This document shows, piece by piece, positions 37,369 to 46,275 of a DNA stretch of 64,000 nucleotides. Source of the stretch: Desulfovibrio porci (GTDB lineage: Bacteria > Desulfobacterota > Desulfovibrionia > Desulfovibrionales > Desulfovibrionaceae); assembly GCF_009696265.1 (NCBI RefSeq), contig NZ_VUMH01000003.1:208112-272111 (forward strand), in the 5' to 3' direction. The position numbers and the translations under genes were made by a program. How positions within the stretch are numbered: the first letter of the stretch is position 1; every line of letters starts with the position of its first letter. The notes below the pieces were generated by a model. It did not search any database. It saw only the letters and a list, made by a program, of their open reading frames with translations, and was not told where the DNA came from.

Positions 37369-38553
37369 TTAGTTTTTTTCCGCCTTCCGGCGCATAATGA
37401 CCACCCGTTTCATGGGTCCGTCGCCGGTGCTGCGGGTCTGCACGTCGGCGGCGTCCTGAAGACAGACATGGACAATACGCCGGTGATAGGAGGAAAGGGG
37501 CCGCGTGGAATAGGAACGCCCGCTCTGGCGCACCTTGTCGGCCAGGGCCAGGGCCATTTCACGCAATTTCTCGTCCTGGCGCTGGCGATATTCCCCAGCG
37601 TCCAGCTGCACGCGCACGGCGGAATTCATGCCCCGCGAAACCACGCGCGACACCAGATACTGCAACGCGGCCAGGGTCTGGCCCTCACGTCCGATGAGCA
37701 GGCCGGAATCCTCGTCGCAATCCACGCAGACCTGCACCCGGCCGCCGCCCAACGCAACCTCAAGGCGCACTTCCGTGCCCACAATGGGCCGGACCAGTTC
37801 GCGCACGGCCTCCTGGGTCAGGGTCTCCAGACGAGCGGCGTCCAGTTGTTCCACAGGCGTTACGGGCAAGCCCTCCCCGGCTTCGTCCAGATCCTCTCCG
37901 GAATCCAGGCCGGCGACGGGCGCGCCGTCCTGAGCGGGCGCACGGCTCTCCTCGCGCCGGGGTCGGCCCCGGCCGGAGGCACGGCACGGCTCACGCCGTC
38001 CTTCAGAGCGGCTTTTCTCCCGTACAGGGGACTCGACGGCGTCGGAAGCTTCCGGCTGCGGCGCGGCAGCGGCCATACCCGTCGCGCAGGAATTGTCGGC
38101 GGCGGCCGCCTCGGGCGCGGCCTCGCCATTGCCGGCGGCCTGCGCCGCGCAGACGCAGGCCGCCGCCTCCATGGAAGCGGGGACAGGGGTGGCAGCACCG
38201 CTTTTGCGCCCGCGTTCCTGATTGCGTTCGCGTCCGTTTTTGGGCTGCTCCTGCCGGGCATTTTTATCCGTGGCGGCCAAGGCGGACGAAGCAGCCGCGC
38301 GGGCGGCGTTCTCTTCTCCGTCGCGGGCGGCTGCGCCGCCCTTTTTGCCCAGAATGCTTTCCACAGCCTCGCGCAGATGAGCCCGGCGGGCACGCACTTT
38401 GGCTTTGCGCGCCCCCACGATGCCGAAGATGCCGGACTTGGCGTCCTGCAGAATTTCAATCTCCAATTTTTCACGCGCCGTATTGAAGTAGCCGCAGGCC
38501 TCCTCAATGGCGCCATCCAGGTCTTTGCCCTGGAATTCTTTAAACCCTTCCAT
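37369..38553 (-). CDS. khpB: Jag/KhpB-like RNA-binding protein with long disordered linker
   Basis: 394 residues from ATG 38553. Jag-N domain at 1-60 (MEGFKEFQGKDLDGAIEEAC), then a long Ala/Arg/Glu-rich linker of about 170 residues, a KH domain (GLLIGREGQTLAALQYLV) and an R3H domain (RQRQDEKLREMALALADKV) ending in KRVVIMRRKAEKN. It binds RNA and is genetically linked with YidC; gene order rpmH-rnpA-yidD-yidC-jag-mnmE is widely conserved. The linker is longer than in many homologues and low in complexity. Confidence 0.93.
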   Translation of the reverse strand: MEGFKEFQGKDLDGAIEEACGYFNTAREKLEIEILQDAKSGIFGIVGARKAKVRARRAHLREAVESILGKKGGAAARDGEENAARAAASSALAATDKNARQEQPKNGRERNQERGRKSGAATPVPASMEAAACVCAAQAAGNGEAAPEAAAADNSCATGMAAAAPQPEASDAVESPVREKSRSEGRREPCRASGRGRPRREESRAPAQDGAPVAGLDSGEDLDEAGEGLPVTPVEQLDAARLETLTQEAVRELVRPIVGTEVRLEVALGGGRVQVCVDCDEDSGLLIGREGQTLAALQYLVSRVVSRGMNSAVRVQLDAGEYRQRQDEKLREMALALADKVRQSGRSYSTRPLSSYHRRIVHVCLQDAADVQTRSTGDGPMKRVVIMRRKAEKN

Positions 38554-38617
38554 ACAAACCTCACTCACGCAACGACAAACGGGACCGGCTCAATGCCGGC
38601 ACGGCAAACGGGCCTGT

Positions 38618-40273
38618 CTAGCCCGCGGCCCGCGCGGCGGCCTTGTTTTTACGCATCATCAGCCACTGCTGGAAAATGGAAAGGATGTTGTTGACCAGCC
38701 AGTAGATGACGAGGCCCGCGGGGAAGCCCAGGAACAGCACCGTAAAGATCAGCGGCAGAAACATCATGATCTTCTGCTGGGTAGGATCCGTGGCGGGCGG
38801 GCTCATCCGCTGCTGCAGAAACATGGTCAGGCCCATGATGATCGGCGTGATGTAAAAGGGGTCTTTGGCCGAAAGGTCGGCCAGCCAGAGTTTGTCCGTA
38901 AAAGGCAGATAGGTGATGAACGGCGCGTGCCTGAGCTCAATGGACGTGAGCAGTGCCTGGTACAGGCCGAAGAAGACCGGCAGCTGGATCAGGATGGGCA
39001 CGCAGCCGCTGGCCGGATTGACGCCGTAGGTCTTGTACAGAGCCATGACTTCCTTGTTCATGAGCTCCTTGTTGTCCTTATGCTTTTCCCTGATGGCGGT
39101 CATCATGGGCTGCAGTTTCTTCATCTTTTCCATGGAAGCGTAGCTCTTGGCCGTCAGGGGCCAGAACACGGCCTTGATGACCACGGTCAGCAGAATGATG
39201 GCCAAGCCCCAGTTGTTGACGTACTTGTGGAAGAATTCCAGCAGCCAGAGCAGGCCCTTGGCGATGATGCTGAACATGCCCAGATCAATGCTTTTGGCCA
39301 GTTGCTCGGACACGGCCGTCAGTTGGGCGCGCTCCTTGGGTCCCAGCCAGTAGGAAACCGTCAGCGTCTTTTCCTGCCCCGGCGCGAGCATGCTTTCAGG
39401 CTCTTCCACCGCGGTGCGGTAGACGGTTTTCTGCAACAGGCCCTTGACCGTGACGTCATTGATTTCGCCGGGCAGCACGGCGGCCAGGAAATACGTGCTC
39501 ATGGCGCCCGCCCAGTAGATCTTGCCCGTGGCCTGCACGCCCGTGCTTTCCAGAGTCTTGCCCGAAGATTCCTCGGAAAGGCTGCCGTCGTTGTCCCAGG
39601 CCACGCGCATGGAGTCGTAACGGCCTCCGGCCGCGTTGCTGGCGTCGGAAGCCACAGTGTAGCCCACGCGCACGCTGCGGGGCTGCTCGCCGGCATTGAT
39701 GAGCCGGATTTTTTCCTTGATCAGGTAGGAGTCCGCATTGAAGGTCAGCTCGCGGACCACGCGCAGGTTGTCCACCATGCCCACGAGGCGCAGCGAACCT
39801 TCCTGCCCGGCGTTCAGCTTCAACCCCTGCTCGCCGCCGTCCAGCGACCACTGGCCGGTGCTCCAGGAAGGCTGGCTGTTGATCACCAGCCCCAGCGGCG
39901 CCACGGCGGCGGTGCGTTCGTCCACCATGTTCACCAAGGGGGAATCCGGCGCAAGACCGGTCTGAAATTTCTTGAGCTTGAAGGACCGCAACGGGCCGCC
40001 GCCGGTATAGAAAACGGCTTCGTACAGCGGAGAATCCACGGTTAGATCGCGCCCCGGAGCCGGAGTGAACACGGGCAGCGTCGCGGCCTGGGCGGCCTCT
40101 TCCTTGCGCTGTTCCGCCTTGACCGCCTCCTGGCGGACGGCCTCCTGCTGCTGGGCCACCACCGCCGGGTCGGGCTTTTGCACCCAGCCCATGTATTCGG
40201 CGAGACGTCCCCAGCCGAAAAGAATCGCTAGACACAACACAATAGCCAGAACCAGATTTTTACTATCTTGCAT
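38618..40273 (-). CDS. yidC: Membrane protein insertase YidC
   Basis: 551 residues from ATG 40273. Membrane segment 1 (NLVLAIVLCLAILFGWG), a large periplasmic domain, then five C-terminal segments including the conserved FGLYQALLTSIELRHAPF and GMTMFLQQRMSPP-like region. It inserts membrane proteins with or without SecYEG. A GTG at 40285 just overlaps yidD and could also start translation. Located between khpB and yidD. Confidence 0.96.
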   Translation of the reverse strand: MQDSKNLVLAIVLCLAILFGWGRLAEYMGWVQKPDPAVVAQQQEAVRQEAVKAEQRKEEAAQAATLPVFTPAPGRDLTVDSPLYEAVFYTGGGPLRSFKLKKFQTGLAPDSPLVNMVDERTAAVAPLGLVINSQPSWSTGQWSLDGGEQGLKLNAGQEGSLRLVGMVDNLRVVRELTFNADSYLIKEKIRLINAGEQPRSVRVGYTVASDASNAAGGRYDSMRVAWDNDGSLSEESSGKTLESTGVQATGKIYWAGAMSTYFLAAVLPGEINDVTVKGLLQKTVYRTAVEEPESMLAPGQEKTLTVSYWLGPKERAQLTAVSEQLAKSIDLGMFSIIAKGLLWLLEFFHKYVNNWGLAIILLTVVIKAVFWPLTAKSYASMEKMKKLQPMMTAIREKHKDNKELMNKEVMALYKTYGVNPASGCVPILIQLPVFFGLYQALLTSIELRHAPFITYLPFTDKLWLADLSAKDPFYITPIIMGLTMFLQQRMSPPATDPTQQKIMMFLPLIFTVLFLGFPAGLVIYWLVNNILSIFQQWLMMRKNKAAARAAG

Positions 40274-40281
40274 GTGGACGC

Positions 40282-40545
40282 TCACTCCTGAGACAGAGGC
40301 GGGACGTCGCGGCGACGCCGTGGGGGTGGAACTGGATCATAGCCTGAACCGCCCCATGGATGGCAGCGAGCCAGACGCCGCAGCGCCAGCCAGCCGCCGC
40401 GCAGCACGCCGTGGCGCAGGATGGCCTCCACGGCATAGGCGGAACAGGTGGGATAAAAACGGCAGGCGGGGGGCAGCACGGGCGAGATGCAGCGCTGATA
40501 AATACGTATGGGTAAAACGCAAAGGCTGCGCAGCAGCATTTTCAT
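40282..40545 (-). CDS. yidD: Membrane protein insertion efficiency factor YidD
   Basis: 87 residues from ATG 40545 (or ATG 40539). The family signature [19 protein letters not shown] followed by [19 protein letters not shown] is present, with an arginine-rich C-terminus. Cytoplasmic and membrane-associated. It lies between rnpA and yidC, as in most bacteria. Confidence 0.95.
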   Translation of the reverse strand: MKMLLRSLCVLPIRIYQRCISPVLPPACRFYPTCSAYAVEAILRHGVLRGGWLALRRLARCHPWGGSGYDPVPPPRRRRDVPPLSQE

Positions 40546-40657
40546 CACACCCCACCTTGGGCCGTCGCGCGCGGCAAGGCCCCGGCGTCTCCTGGGAAGA
40601 CGCCCACCCACGGACCGGCCGACTCCGCGCCGGCACGGCCCATGGGGCGTTTTCGGT

Positions 40658-41044
40658 TCAATCGCATGCCGCAGCCGTCCGCCGGGGCCGGACTATCCGC
40701 CGCAGCAGAGGCAGAAATTCAGCGCTCACGCGGGAGAGGTCCAGCGCGTCTCCGCCGGCGTGTCGTTTCGCCACAGCCACCAGATCGGCATGAGCCGGCA
40801 GGAGGTCGGAATGCAGACGAAAAAACTCACGCAGCAGGCGCTTGACACGATTGCGGACCACCGCATTGCCGACTTTGCGGGAAACAGCCATGCCCGTGCG
40901 CGTCAACTCGCCGGCATGTTCTCGCGGAAGCACGAAAAGGAGGAAATGCTCGGTATGGTAACGTCTGCCGTGCTCATAACAGGCGGTAAATTCCGCTCTG
41001 CGGCGAACACGGACATGCCGTGGAAAGCTCAGACGCGACACCAA
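40658..41044 (-). CDS. rnpA: Ribonuclease P protein component
   Basis: 128 residues. The RNP-like motif [15 protein letters not shown] is the core RNase P protein signature, and [20 protein letters not shown] fits the N-terminal half. With the RNase P RNA (not in window) it matures tRNA 5' ends. The gene lies 40 bases after rpmH. Confidence 0.96.
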   Translation of the reverse strand: MVSRLSFPRHVRVRRRAEFTACYEHGRRYHTEHFLLFVLPREHAGELTRTGMAVSRKVGNAVVRNRVKRLLREFFRLHSDLLPAHADLVAVAKRHAGGDALDLSRVSAEFLPLLRRIVRPRRTAAACD

Positions 41045-41084
41045 AACCCCCGGCGTGCGGCAAGGGCGCTCATGCCCCCGGCTC

Positions 41085-41219
41085 TCAGGCGCTCAGGCGC
41101 TTGCGGCCCTTGGCGCGACGGCGGCGCAGAATGGCGCGGCCGCTGGGGGTGGCCATACGGGCGCGGAAACCGTGGGTACGGGCTCTTCTGATTTTACTGG
41201 GTTGATATGTTCTTTTCAT
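41085..41219 (-). CDS. rpmH: 50S ribosomal protein L34
   Basis: 44 residues read from ATG 41219 to TGA at 41085-41087. It starts [18 protein letters not shown] and ends [12 protein letters not shown], the L34 hallmark. Strongly basic. First gene of the rpmH-rnpA-yidD-yidC-khpB-mnmE run. Confidence 0.98.
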   Translation of the reverse strand: MKRTYQPSKIRRARTHGFRARMATPSGRAILRRRRAKGRKRLSA

Positions 41220-41725
41220 GATTCTGCTCCCTTCTCTTTTTTATACGTCACACCCGCCGTGTCGGCGCGCCGGACGAACTGGCCGTCGGCCCGGAACAGG
41301 GGCGGACGTTGTGGGCTTTTCCGCTGTCGCGCGGGCACATGCCACAACGCAAAACAGTCTCCGCCCTGAACGTAAAATATATGGAAGAAGCTACATACAC
41401 GCCCGCAGCCGCCCCGTCAAGCGCAATACGCATGGCAAGCCGTGAGATCCCGGCAGAGCAAGGCCGCCCGGCGCCTCCTGCAAAAAATCAGGCAAGATAC
41501 AGTTGGCGACATGAAATTTTTGTTCGCCCGCAAGGAAGATAAACCTGCTCTGAAAAAGCGTGCTCTTGCCTCAGCCGTTGCAGAGAAACCGCTTACGGAT
41601 GAGGGAAGCAACCGGTTATCCACAACCGAACAAAAAGCCGCTGTCGCCATCCGTAAGAGCCAGCGGACTTGTCCACGGCTGGCGCGCGCAACAGGCGCGG
41701 GCGAAAAAGCATCGTGTCCACAGGC
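41220..41725. promoter_or_regulatory. Upstream region of rpmH with three DnaA-box-like 9-mers
   Basis: 506 bases with no convincing gene. TTATCCACA at 41616-41624 is an exact consensus DnaA box. TTGTCCACG (41669-41677) and GTGTCCACA (41714-41722) lie in the same orientation 53 and 45 bases further on. AT-rich patches near 41360-41400 and 41500-41560 could be unwinding or promoter sequence. In many bacteria oriC and dnaA are next to rpmH, but no dnaA is visible here. Confidence 0.5.
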
Positions 41726-42385
41726 CTAACGGGGCGTCGCCGGAGCCCTGGGGGCGACCGGGTCCACCGGCATGATCGGCAGGGGCACGGGCGAAGCCGA
41801 CGCGGGCGCGGCTCCGCTGTATGGAGCGGCCTGTTTCGCCGAAGCGTCGGCACCCACTTTTGGCGTGTCCGGCGTGGCCTTGTCACGCCCCGCGCCGGGT
41901 TGATTCGCAGCAGGAGCGGCAACAGGCGGCCTGAGCGCTGTGGAAGCAGCTCCGGCGGGCGGCGTCCGCTGTGCGGTTTTCTGCTTTTCCGCAGGGACGG
42001 CAACCTTGGTTCGGGCATGCCGCCGCGCGGGCCGGACAGCCTTATTGCCGCCGGAGGGAAGAAGTTCCGGCACAGCCGCCGGGTCCACAAAACGCGCGCC
42101 GCCCATCCGGATCTGGCGCGGAATCACCAACGTGTTCCAGTACAGACGCGCTCCGCCGTCCTGAATCCAGGCTTCATCCAGATTGACGCCGCCCGAAGGG
42201 AGCAAGACGGGCAACTGTGGCGGCAGGGGAACGGCCGGAGCTCCCACAGCGGGCGTGCTCACCAGCGGGGCCGCCGGTGCGGCGGGATGGCCCGGCGCGG
42301 CGGAGAGCGGCAGGGAACGTGATTCCACGGCGTGTACCGGCGCGGCCAAGCTCAAAAAAACAGCCAATATAATAAGCATGCGCAT
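41726..42385 (-). CDS. Exported proline/alanine-rich protein, unknown function
   Basis: 219 residues. The start MRMLIILAVFLSLAAPVHAVE is a signal peptide with AxA-like cleavage site near 19. The middle has a segment WIQDGGARLYWNTLVIPRQI that looks folded, and the C-terminal half is a Pro/Ala/Lys-rich low-complexity stretch ending PVAPRAPATPR. No domain recognised. Divergent from shikimate kinase, separated by 291 bases that contain the inverted repeat GCCATTGA (42460-42467) / TCAATGGC (42481-42488). Confidence 0.65.
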   Translation of the reverse strand: MRMLIILAVFLSLAAPVHAVESRSLPLSAAPGHPAAPAAPLVSTPAVGAPAVPLPPQLPVLLPSGGVNLDEAWIQDGGARLYWNTLVIPRQIRMGGARFVDPAAVPELLPSGGNKAVRPARRHARTKVAVPAEKQKTAQRTPPAGAASTALRPPVAAPAANQPGAGRDKATPDTPKVGADASAKQAAPYSGAAPASASPVPLPIMPVDPVAPRAPATPR

Positions 42386-42676
42386 GAAATTACACCTCTA
42401 CCGTGCTTATCGGTCAGGTCATACGGGAGTTTAGGGGGCGGCTGCTTCCAAGGCAGGTTGCCATTGAGAATATTCTGTTTTCAATGGCTGCGCCGCCTGC
42501 ACGCTGAGGAAAAAACACGGTTTTCCCTTGCGCGCGGGCACGGGCGTCCGCTTCCGCAACCGCCAGGGTCTTTCGACCTTCCCATGTCGCAACACCTCAA
42601 CACGCCGCGCTTCTTGACAGTCCCCCCCGGCTTGGGCAAGCTTTCTGCCAATCGCCCTTACGGTCAAGGAGAAGAT

Positions 42677-43234
42677 ATGACCACGCCCGATCTCGTCGCG
42701 ACCCCAGCGCGGCTGGCCCCCTGCATCATCCTCATCGGCATGGCCGGAGCGGGCAAATCCACAGTGGGAAGCGCGCTGGCGCGCGAGTTGGGCTGGGCGT
42801 TTCTGGACAGCGACCATCTGATCGAAGCCCTCTACGGCGCGCGCCTTCAGGATCTGACCGACGCTCTGGGCAAGGAAGCCTTTCTGGACACGGAGTGCGG
42901 CGTGATCCGCGCCATCAAGGCAAACCGCACGGTTATCGGCACTGGCGGCAGCGTGGTTTACCGCGAGGAAGCCATGCGCCACCTGGCCGCTCTGGGGTCT
43001 ATCGTCCACCTGGACGTGCCGCTGGCTGTGATCGAAGAGCGCGTTGCCCGCAATCCGCAACGCGGACTGGCCATCGCGCCGGGGCAGACTCTGGCCGACA
43101 TCTTTCATGAACGGGAGGCCTTGTACGCGGCCTGGGCCGGTCTGCGTTGCGACGCCCGGAATAAAAATCCGCGTGAATGCGCCCAATGGATCCTCAGGCA
43201 TCTGCCGCAGGATCTGCTCGTTGCTGATGTCTGA
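42677..43234 (+). CDS. Shikimate kinase family protein
   Basis: 185 residues from ATG 42677, which follows AAGGAG. Walker A IGMAGAGKSTVG at about 20-31, DSD in FLDSDHLIEAL, and GTGGSVVYREEAM, the shikimate-binding Gly-Gly pair. It phosphorylates shikimate at O3 in aromatic synthesis if a true AroK. Some features are less standard: RxxxR of the lid is placed in ERVARNPQR. The start was chosen because the long upstream open frame lacks conservation. A strong terminator follows. Confidence 0.85.
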   Translation: MTTPDLVATPARLAPCIILIGMAGAGKSTVGSALARELGWAFLDSDHLIEALYGARLQDLTDALGKEAFLDTECGVIRAIKANRTVIGTGGSVVYREEAMRHLAALGSIVHLDVPLAVIEERVARNPQRGLAIAPGQTLADIFHEREALYAAWAGLRCDARNKNPRECAQWILRHLPQDLLVADV

Positions 43235-43266
43235 ACTTCTCCTTGCTGTTTTTACGATGGGACAAG

Positions 43267-43292
43267 AAAAGCGGGGTTTTCACCCCGCTTTT
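43267..43292 (+). terminator. Intrinsic terminator after shikimate kinase
   Basis: AAAAGCGGGGT / ACCCCGCTTTT, an 11-bp stem with a 4-base loop, 32 bases after the stop codon. The symmetric A- and T-tracts let it work on both strands. Confidence 0.9.
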
Positions 43293-43430
43293 CAGCAATG
43301 CATGCCGCCCGGAACAGCATATATGCTTAGCTCAGCCCTCATTAATCCGCCGACCTCACAGACACATATCCGTTCTCAGGGCCGCCGCCCTTAAATTTTT
43401 TTCAAACAGATTCTCCGCTCCGGGGCTGGT

Positions 43431-43449
43431 CTAAAGCAAAATGCTCTAA
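43431..43449. repeat. Short TTAGAGCA-type palindrome
   Basis: CTAAAGCA-AAA-TGCTCTAA. Its right half contains the TAG stop of the lipoprotein gene (43446-43448, minus). It is a minimal copy of the repeat family at 14388 and 56263. Confidence 0.55.
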
Positions 43450-44024
43450 AACTGCCAGGCCTTGCCGTCGTAACGGATCAGCTCATTGAGCCTGCGGGTG
43501 CGCACCTGCTGGCAGGGCGCGGAAAGCGCTTCTTTTTTGCTGGCGCCGCGGCATTCATAAACCTTTTCCAGATAGCGGATAAAGCCCACATACTGTCCCT
43601 TGGCGCCAGGACGCAGTTCCGTGGTCAGGTTCGTCGCGTCCACTTCCACGTAACTCGCCACATAGTCCTTGCCGTCCTTGCGCACTTCCTTGCTGGCTTT
43701 GGAAGGCATAACGGTGCGCGCGGCCTGGGCCGCCAGCTTATGGCCCACGGTGTTCAGCTCGGCGCTGATTTCAGCTTCGGACTTGGGGCCTTTTGAGGCT
43801 TTGCCGCTCTTCTGGGGCGCGGCCTTTTCAGCCTTGGCCTTGGATTTGCTCTTGCCGGGGGCCGCCTTGGCCGGAGCCGGTTCGGGCGCGGCTTCGGAAG
43901 CGGCGACCTGATCCTCGGGCTGCGCGGCAGGCGTTTGCGTGTCGGAACTGTCGCTGCTGCTGAACCAGGCGCAGCCGCCGGTCGCAAGCCCCAGGGTCAG
44001 AATGAGAGCCAGAAAAATTCGCAT
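43446..44024 (-). CDS. Predicted lipoprotein with Ala/Lys/Ser-rich linker
   Basis: 192 residues from ATG 44024, with GAGG nine bases upstream; earlier in-frame ATG at 44039 is possible. The signal MRIFLALILTLGLATGGCAW ends in a lipobox-like TGGC, so Cys18 would be lipidated, though the -3 residue is unusual. A low-complexity linker follows (SKSKAKAEKAAPQKSGKASK). The C-terminal 110 residues form a folded region with YVASYVEVDATNLTTELRP, no named domain. It is downstream of the VWA/OmpA gene in the same direction, but separated by a hairpin terminator. Confidence 0.75.
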   Translation of the reverse strand: MRIFLALILTLGLATGGCAWFSSSDSSDTQTPAAQPEDQVAASEAAPEPAPAKAAPGKSKSKAKAEKAAPQKSGKASKGPKSEAEISAELNTVGHKLAAQAARTVMPSKASKEVRKDGKDYVASYVEVDATNLTTELRPGAKGQYVGFIRYLEKVYECRGASKKEALSAPCQQVRTRRLNELIRYDGKAWQF

Positions 44025-44043
44025 GGACACATACCTCATAATC

Positions 44044-44073
44044 AAAGCCGGGCGGCAAACGCCGCCCGGCTTT
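44044..44073. terminator. Bidirectional-type hairpin between OmpA-like gene and lipoprotein
   Basis: AAAGCCGGGCGGC / GCCGCCCGGCTTT, a 13-bp perfect stem with loop AAAC. On the plus strand TTTTT follows, on the minus strand TTTGATT. Terminates the OmpA-like gene and may limit transcription of the lipoprotein. Confidence 0.8.
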
Positions 44074-44100
44074 TTCAGCAATTACGCCACAGTATCCCGC

Positions 44101-45099
44101 TTAGTCGAAGGAGATCTCGGTGCGGCGGTTCATGTAACGACCTTCTTCGGTCTTGTTGTCATACTTGTAGGACTTGCCGCGGCCGATGGCGGTCATCCGG
44201 CTGGCGGGGATGCCCTGCTTCACCAGATAGTTCTTCACGGCGTTGGCGCGGTTCTGCGACAGAACCTTGTTGTAGGCGTCGGTGCCGATGTAGTCGGTCC
44301 AGCCGTTGAGGATCACGCGCTTGTTGGGATTGGCCTTGATGAGACCGGCGGCTTCGTTCAGGATACCCATGGCCTTGCTGTCAAGAGCATAGGAATCGAA
44401 GGCGAAATGCACGCCGCGCAGCACGATCACGTCCTCATCCTGACAGAACACGGCCAGCACGAAGCGCTCGACGGCGGCGTCGCTGGTGGCCAGTTCTTCA
44501 CCGCGGACCACGACGGAACCGGGGTTCATGGCGCCGATCTCTTTGACAACGGCTTCACCATGGGGGGTGTCGGCAAAGGAGATGATGTGGATGACCAGAT
44601 TGCGCTGGCTGGCGTACAGCTGACGGGCCACTTCCACGACGTCCGTGCCACGGTTGTTGTCGCCGTCGGTCACCAGAATGACGGCGGCGTCGCGCTTCAT
44701 GCTGGAGAGGAAGGGTTCATACTTCTGCAGGCCGTTGCCCATGCTGGTCATGCGGCCGAAGATCTCGAAGCCGGAGCGCAGCTTGTTGATGCCGGCGCTC
44801 ATGGCGCCGCGGTCCCACGGGCCCTGGGCGACAATGACGCCGTTGGGCGAAATGGTGTGCAGACCGCCGTTGTAATCCAGGGCCGGAATGGCCGCGTTCA
44901 CGCGCTGCAGCACATTTTTGGCCACAACGATTTTATCTTGTTTAAGCTGCTTGTTCTGCATCATCATGGAACCGGAATAGTCCACGACGAAGTCGAAGCT
45001 CTCGATTTTTTTGTTGCATGCAGGCGTGGCGGCGACGGCCGCCACGGCATAGCTCAGCACCAGAGCGGCCGCGAGAACAAGAAGACGAATTGATTTCAT
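44101..45099 (-). CDS. VWA plus OmpA-like peptidoglycan-binding envelope protein
   Basis: 332 residues from ATG 45099 (GGGAGG four bases upstream). Signal peptide MKSIRLLVLAAALVLS. A von Willebrand A domain shows the MIDAS pattern D40-x-S42-x-S44 in VVDYSGSMMM and VTDGDNN. The C-terminal OmpA domain is recognised by ILNGWTDYIGTDAYNKVLSQ and RANAVKNYLVKQGI. OmpA domains bind peptidoglycan, and the VWA likely binds a ligand through a metal ion. A cell-envelope, periplasmic or outer-membrane role is probable; no cognate partner is identified. Confidence 0.92.
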   Translation of the reverse strand: MKSIRLLVLAAALVLSYAVAAVAATPACNKKIESFDFVVDYSGSMMMQNKQLKQDKIVVAKNVLQRVNAAIPALDYNGGLHTISPNGVIVAQGPWDRGAMSAGINKLRSGFEIFGRMTSMGNGLQKYEPFLSSMKRDAAVILVTDGDNNRGTDVVEVARQLYASQRNLVIHIISFADTPHGEAVVKEIGAMNPGSVVVRGEELATSDAAVERFVLAVFCQDEDVIVLRGVHFAFDSYALDSKAMGILNEAAGLIKANPNKRVILNGWTDYIGTDAYNKVLSQNRANAVKNYLVKQGIPASRMTAIGRGKSYKYDNKTEEGRYMNRRTEISFD

Positions 45100-45398
45100 A
45101 GTGCCTCCCAAAAGACGTTGTTTTGTGTCGTTGAGTTACCGTCAACATAATAGTAAATCACGATTTGCCCGCCAATATTACCGGCTCGTTGCCGCGCGGG
45201 CATAGAGACGGTAACTGCTTTTTCAATAACCATGTTCGGAAAAAACCGCAAGCTATAATTAGGGAATTCCGGGCTTCTCCGGGCGCGCGGCAGGTTGGAA
45301 ACCGCAATGGACATAGGCTGGACGTTACGGAATACGCGGCGTGCTGGACAGTGAGGCGAGGCTCGGGCATACTTTTCAGGTAGACAAAGGATGCAGCC
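45100..45398. other. Divergent intergenic region before racemase, no gene seen
   Basis: 299 bases. No cobalamin riboswitch box and no strong small ORF was found, and no clear sigma-70 box could be chosen. Probably holds promoters of both flanking genes. Confidence 0.45.
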
Positions 45399-46268
45399 AT
45401 GCCCGCATTGACTTTTTCCAAATGGAGCCCCGGCGGCAACACCACGCTCTTTTTTCCGCTGGAGGGCAGAAGCGCCGCCGAACAGGCGCGTCTGGCGCGT
45501 CTGGCCCTGGACCCTCAAAATCTGGGCGGCGAGCAGGCCGGTTTTGTGGACCCGCGCGAACGGCGGCTGCGCATGGCCGGGGGCGAATTCTGCGTCAACG
45601 CCAGCCGGGCTTTCGGCGCGCTGTTGGCCTTCAGCGAAAACGAATACGGCCCGCGCCAGGCGGCCCTGGAGGGCTTGCCCGTGAGTCCGTGCGACGCCGA
45701 CATTGTCAAAGACCATTACTATGAGGTGCGGGTTTCCGGCTGGCGGAGTCCGTTACGCCTGACCGTGCGCGGAAATTTCCCCCACTGGCGGGTGGAGGCC
45801 CTACTGCGCCTGCCGGTCTGTCCTTTGCAGTCCCTGGCTGAAGGAATGACCCTGGTGCGTCTGCCGGGCATCGTCCATGTGCTGCTCAACGCCGCCCTGC
45901 ATCCCTTCCCCGAAGACTGCGAAACGGCGGCGGCCCTGCTCCGCCAGCGTCTGGGGCTTGACGGCGAGGCGGCGGTAGGGGCCGTCTGGTGGCGGGAACG
46001 CCAGGGGCAACTGGACATGCTGCCTCTGGTGCATGTGCGCGACGCGCAAACCACCTGCCTGGAAAGCGCCTGCGGCTCCGGCGCGCTGGCTCTGGCCCTC
46101 AGCCTGTCCCGCGCGGGCGGGCGGCGTGATTTTTCCATTCTGCAACCCGGCGGCTCGGCTCTGGACGTGCGGCTGTTCAACGAGGGCGGGGAAGCTCTGG
46201 CCGCAGTGGACGGCCCGGTTTCCCTGGTGGCGCGGGGGCAGGTCTGGCTGCCTGACGACGCGGCGTGA
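45399..46268 (+). CDS. DapF-fold racemase resembling CntK histidine racemase
   Basis: 289 residues. Two catalytic cysteines in the two-halves arrangement: C65 in GGEFCVNASR and C225 in ESACGSGALAL. The N-terminus FSKWSPGGNTTLFF, EQAGFV and MAGGEFC closely follow the CntK pattern (FSKxxPSGNxT, EQVGF, SGNEFC). CntK makes D-histidine for the metallophore staphylopine; DapF makes meso-diaminopimelate. A racemase or epimerase function is well supported, the substrate is not. AAGGA lies seven bases before the ATG. The cbiD start is only 7 bases after its stop, so it belongs to the cobalamin gene run. Confidence 0.8.
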   Translation: MPALTFSKWSPGGNTTLFFPLEGRSAAEQARLARLALDPQNLGGEQAGFVDPRERRLRMAGGEFCVNASRAFGALLAFSENEYGPRQAALEGLPVSPCDADIVKDHYYEVRVSGWRSPLRLTVRGNFPHWRVEALLRLPVCPLQSLAEGMTLVRLPGIVHVLLNAALHPFPEDCETAAALLRQRLGLDGEAAVGAVWWRERQGQLDMLPLVHVRDAQTTCLESACGSGALALALSLSRAGGRRDFSILQPGGSALDVRLFNEGGEALAAVDGPVSLVARGQVWLPDDAA

Positions 46269-46275
46269 GCTCGAC

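Noticed and set aside
41085..41725. Full chromosomal replication origin
   Set aside because: Only three box-like sites are seen and dnaA, dnaN or gidA are absent, so calling oriC is not justified.
41511..41729. Possible 72-residue protein starting MKFLFARKEDK over the DnaA-like boxes
   Set aside because: No RBS before the ATG, and the frame lies over the candidate regulatory boxes; no homology recognisable.
45100..45398. Cobalamin riboswitch before the racemase-cbiD run
   Set aside because: No B12 box (GCCACTG) or the long stem-loop arrangement was found.
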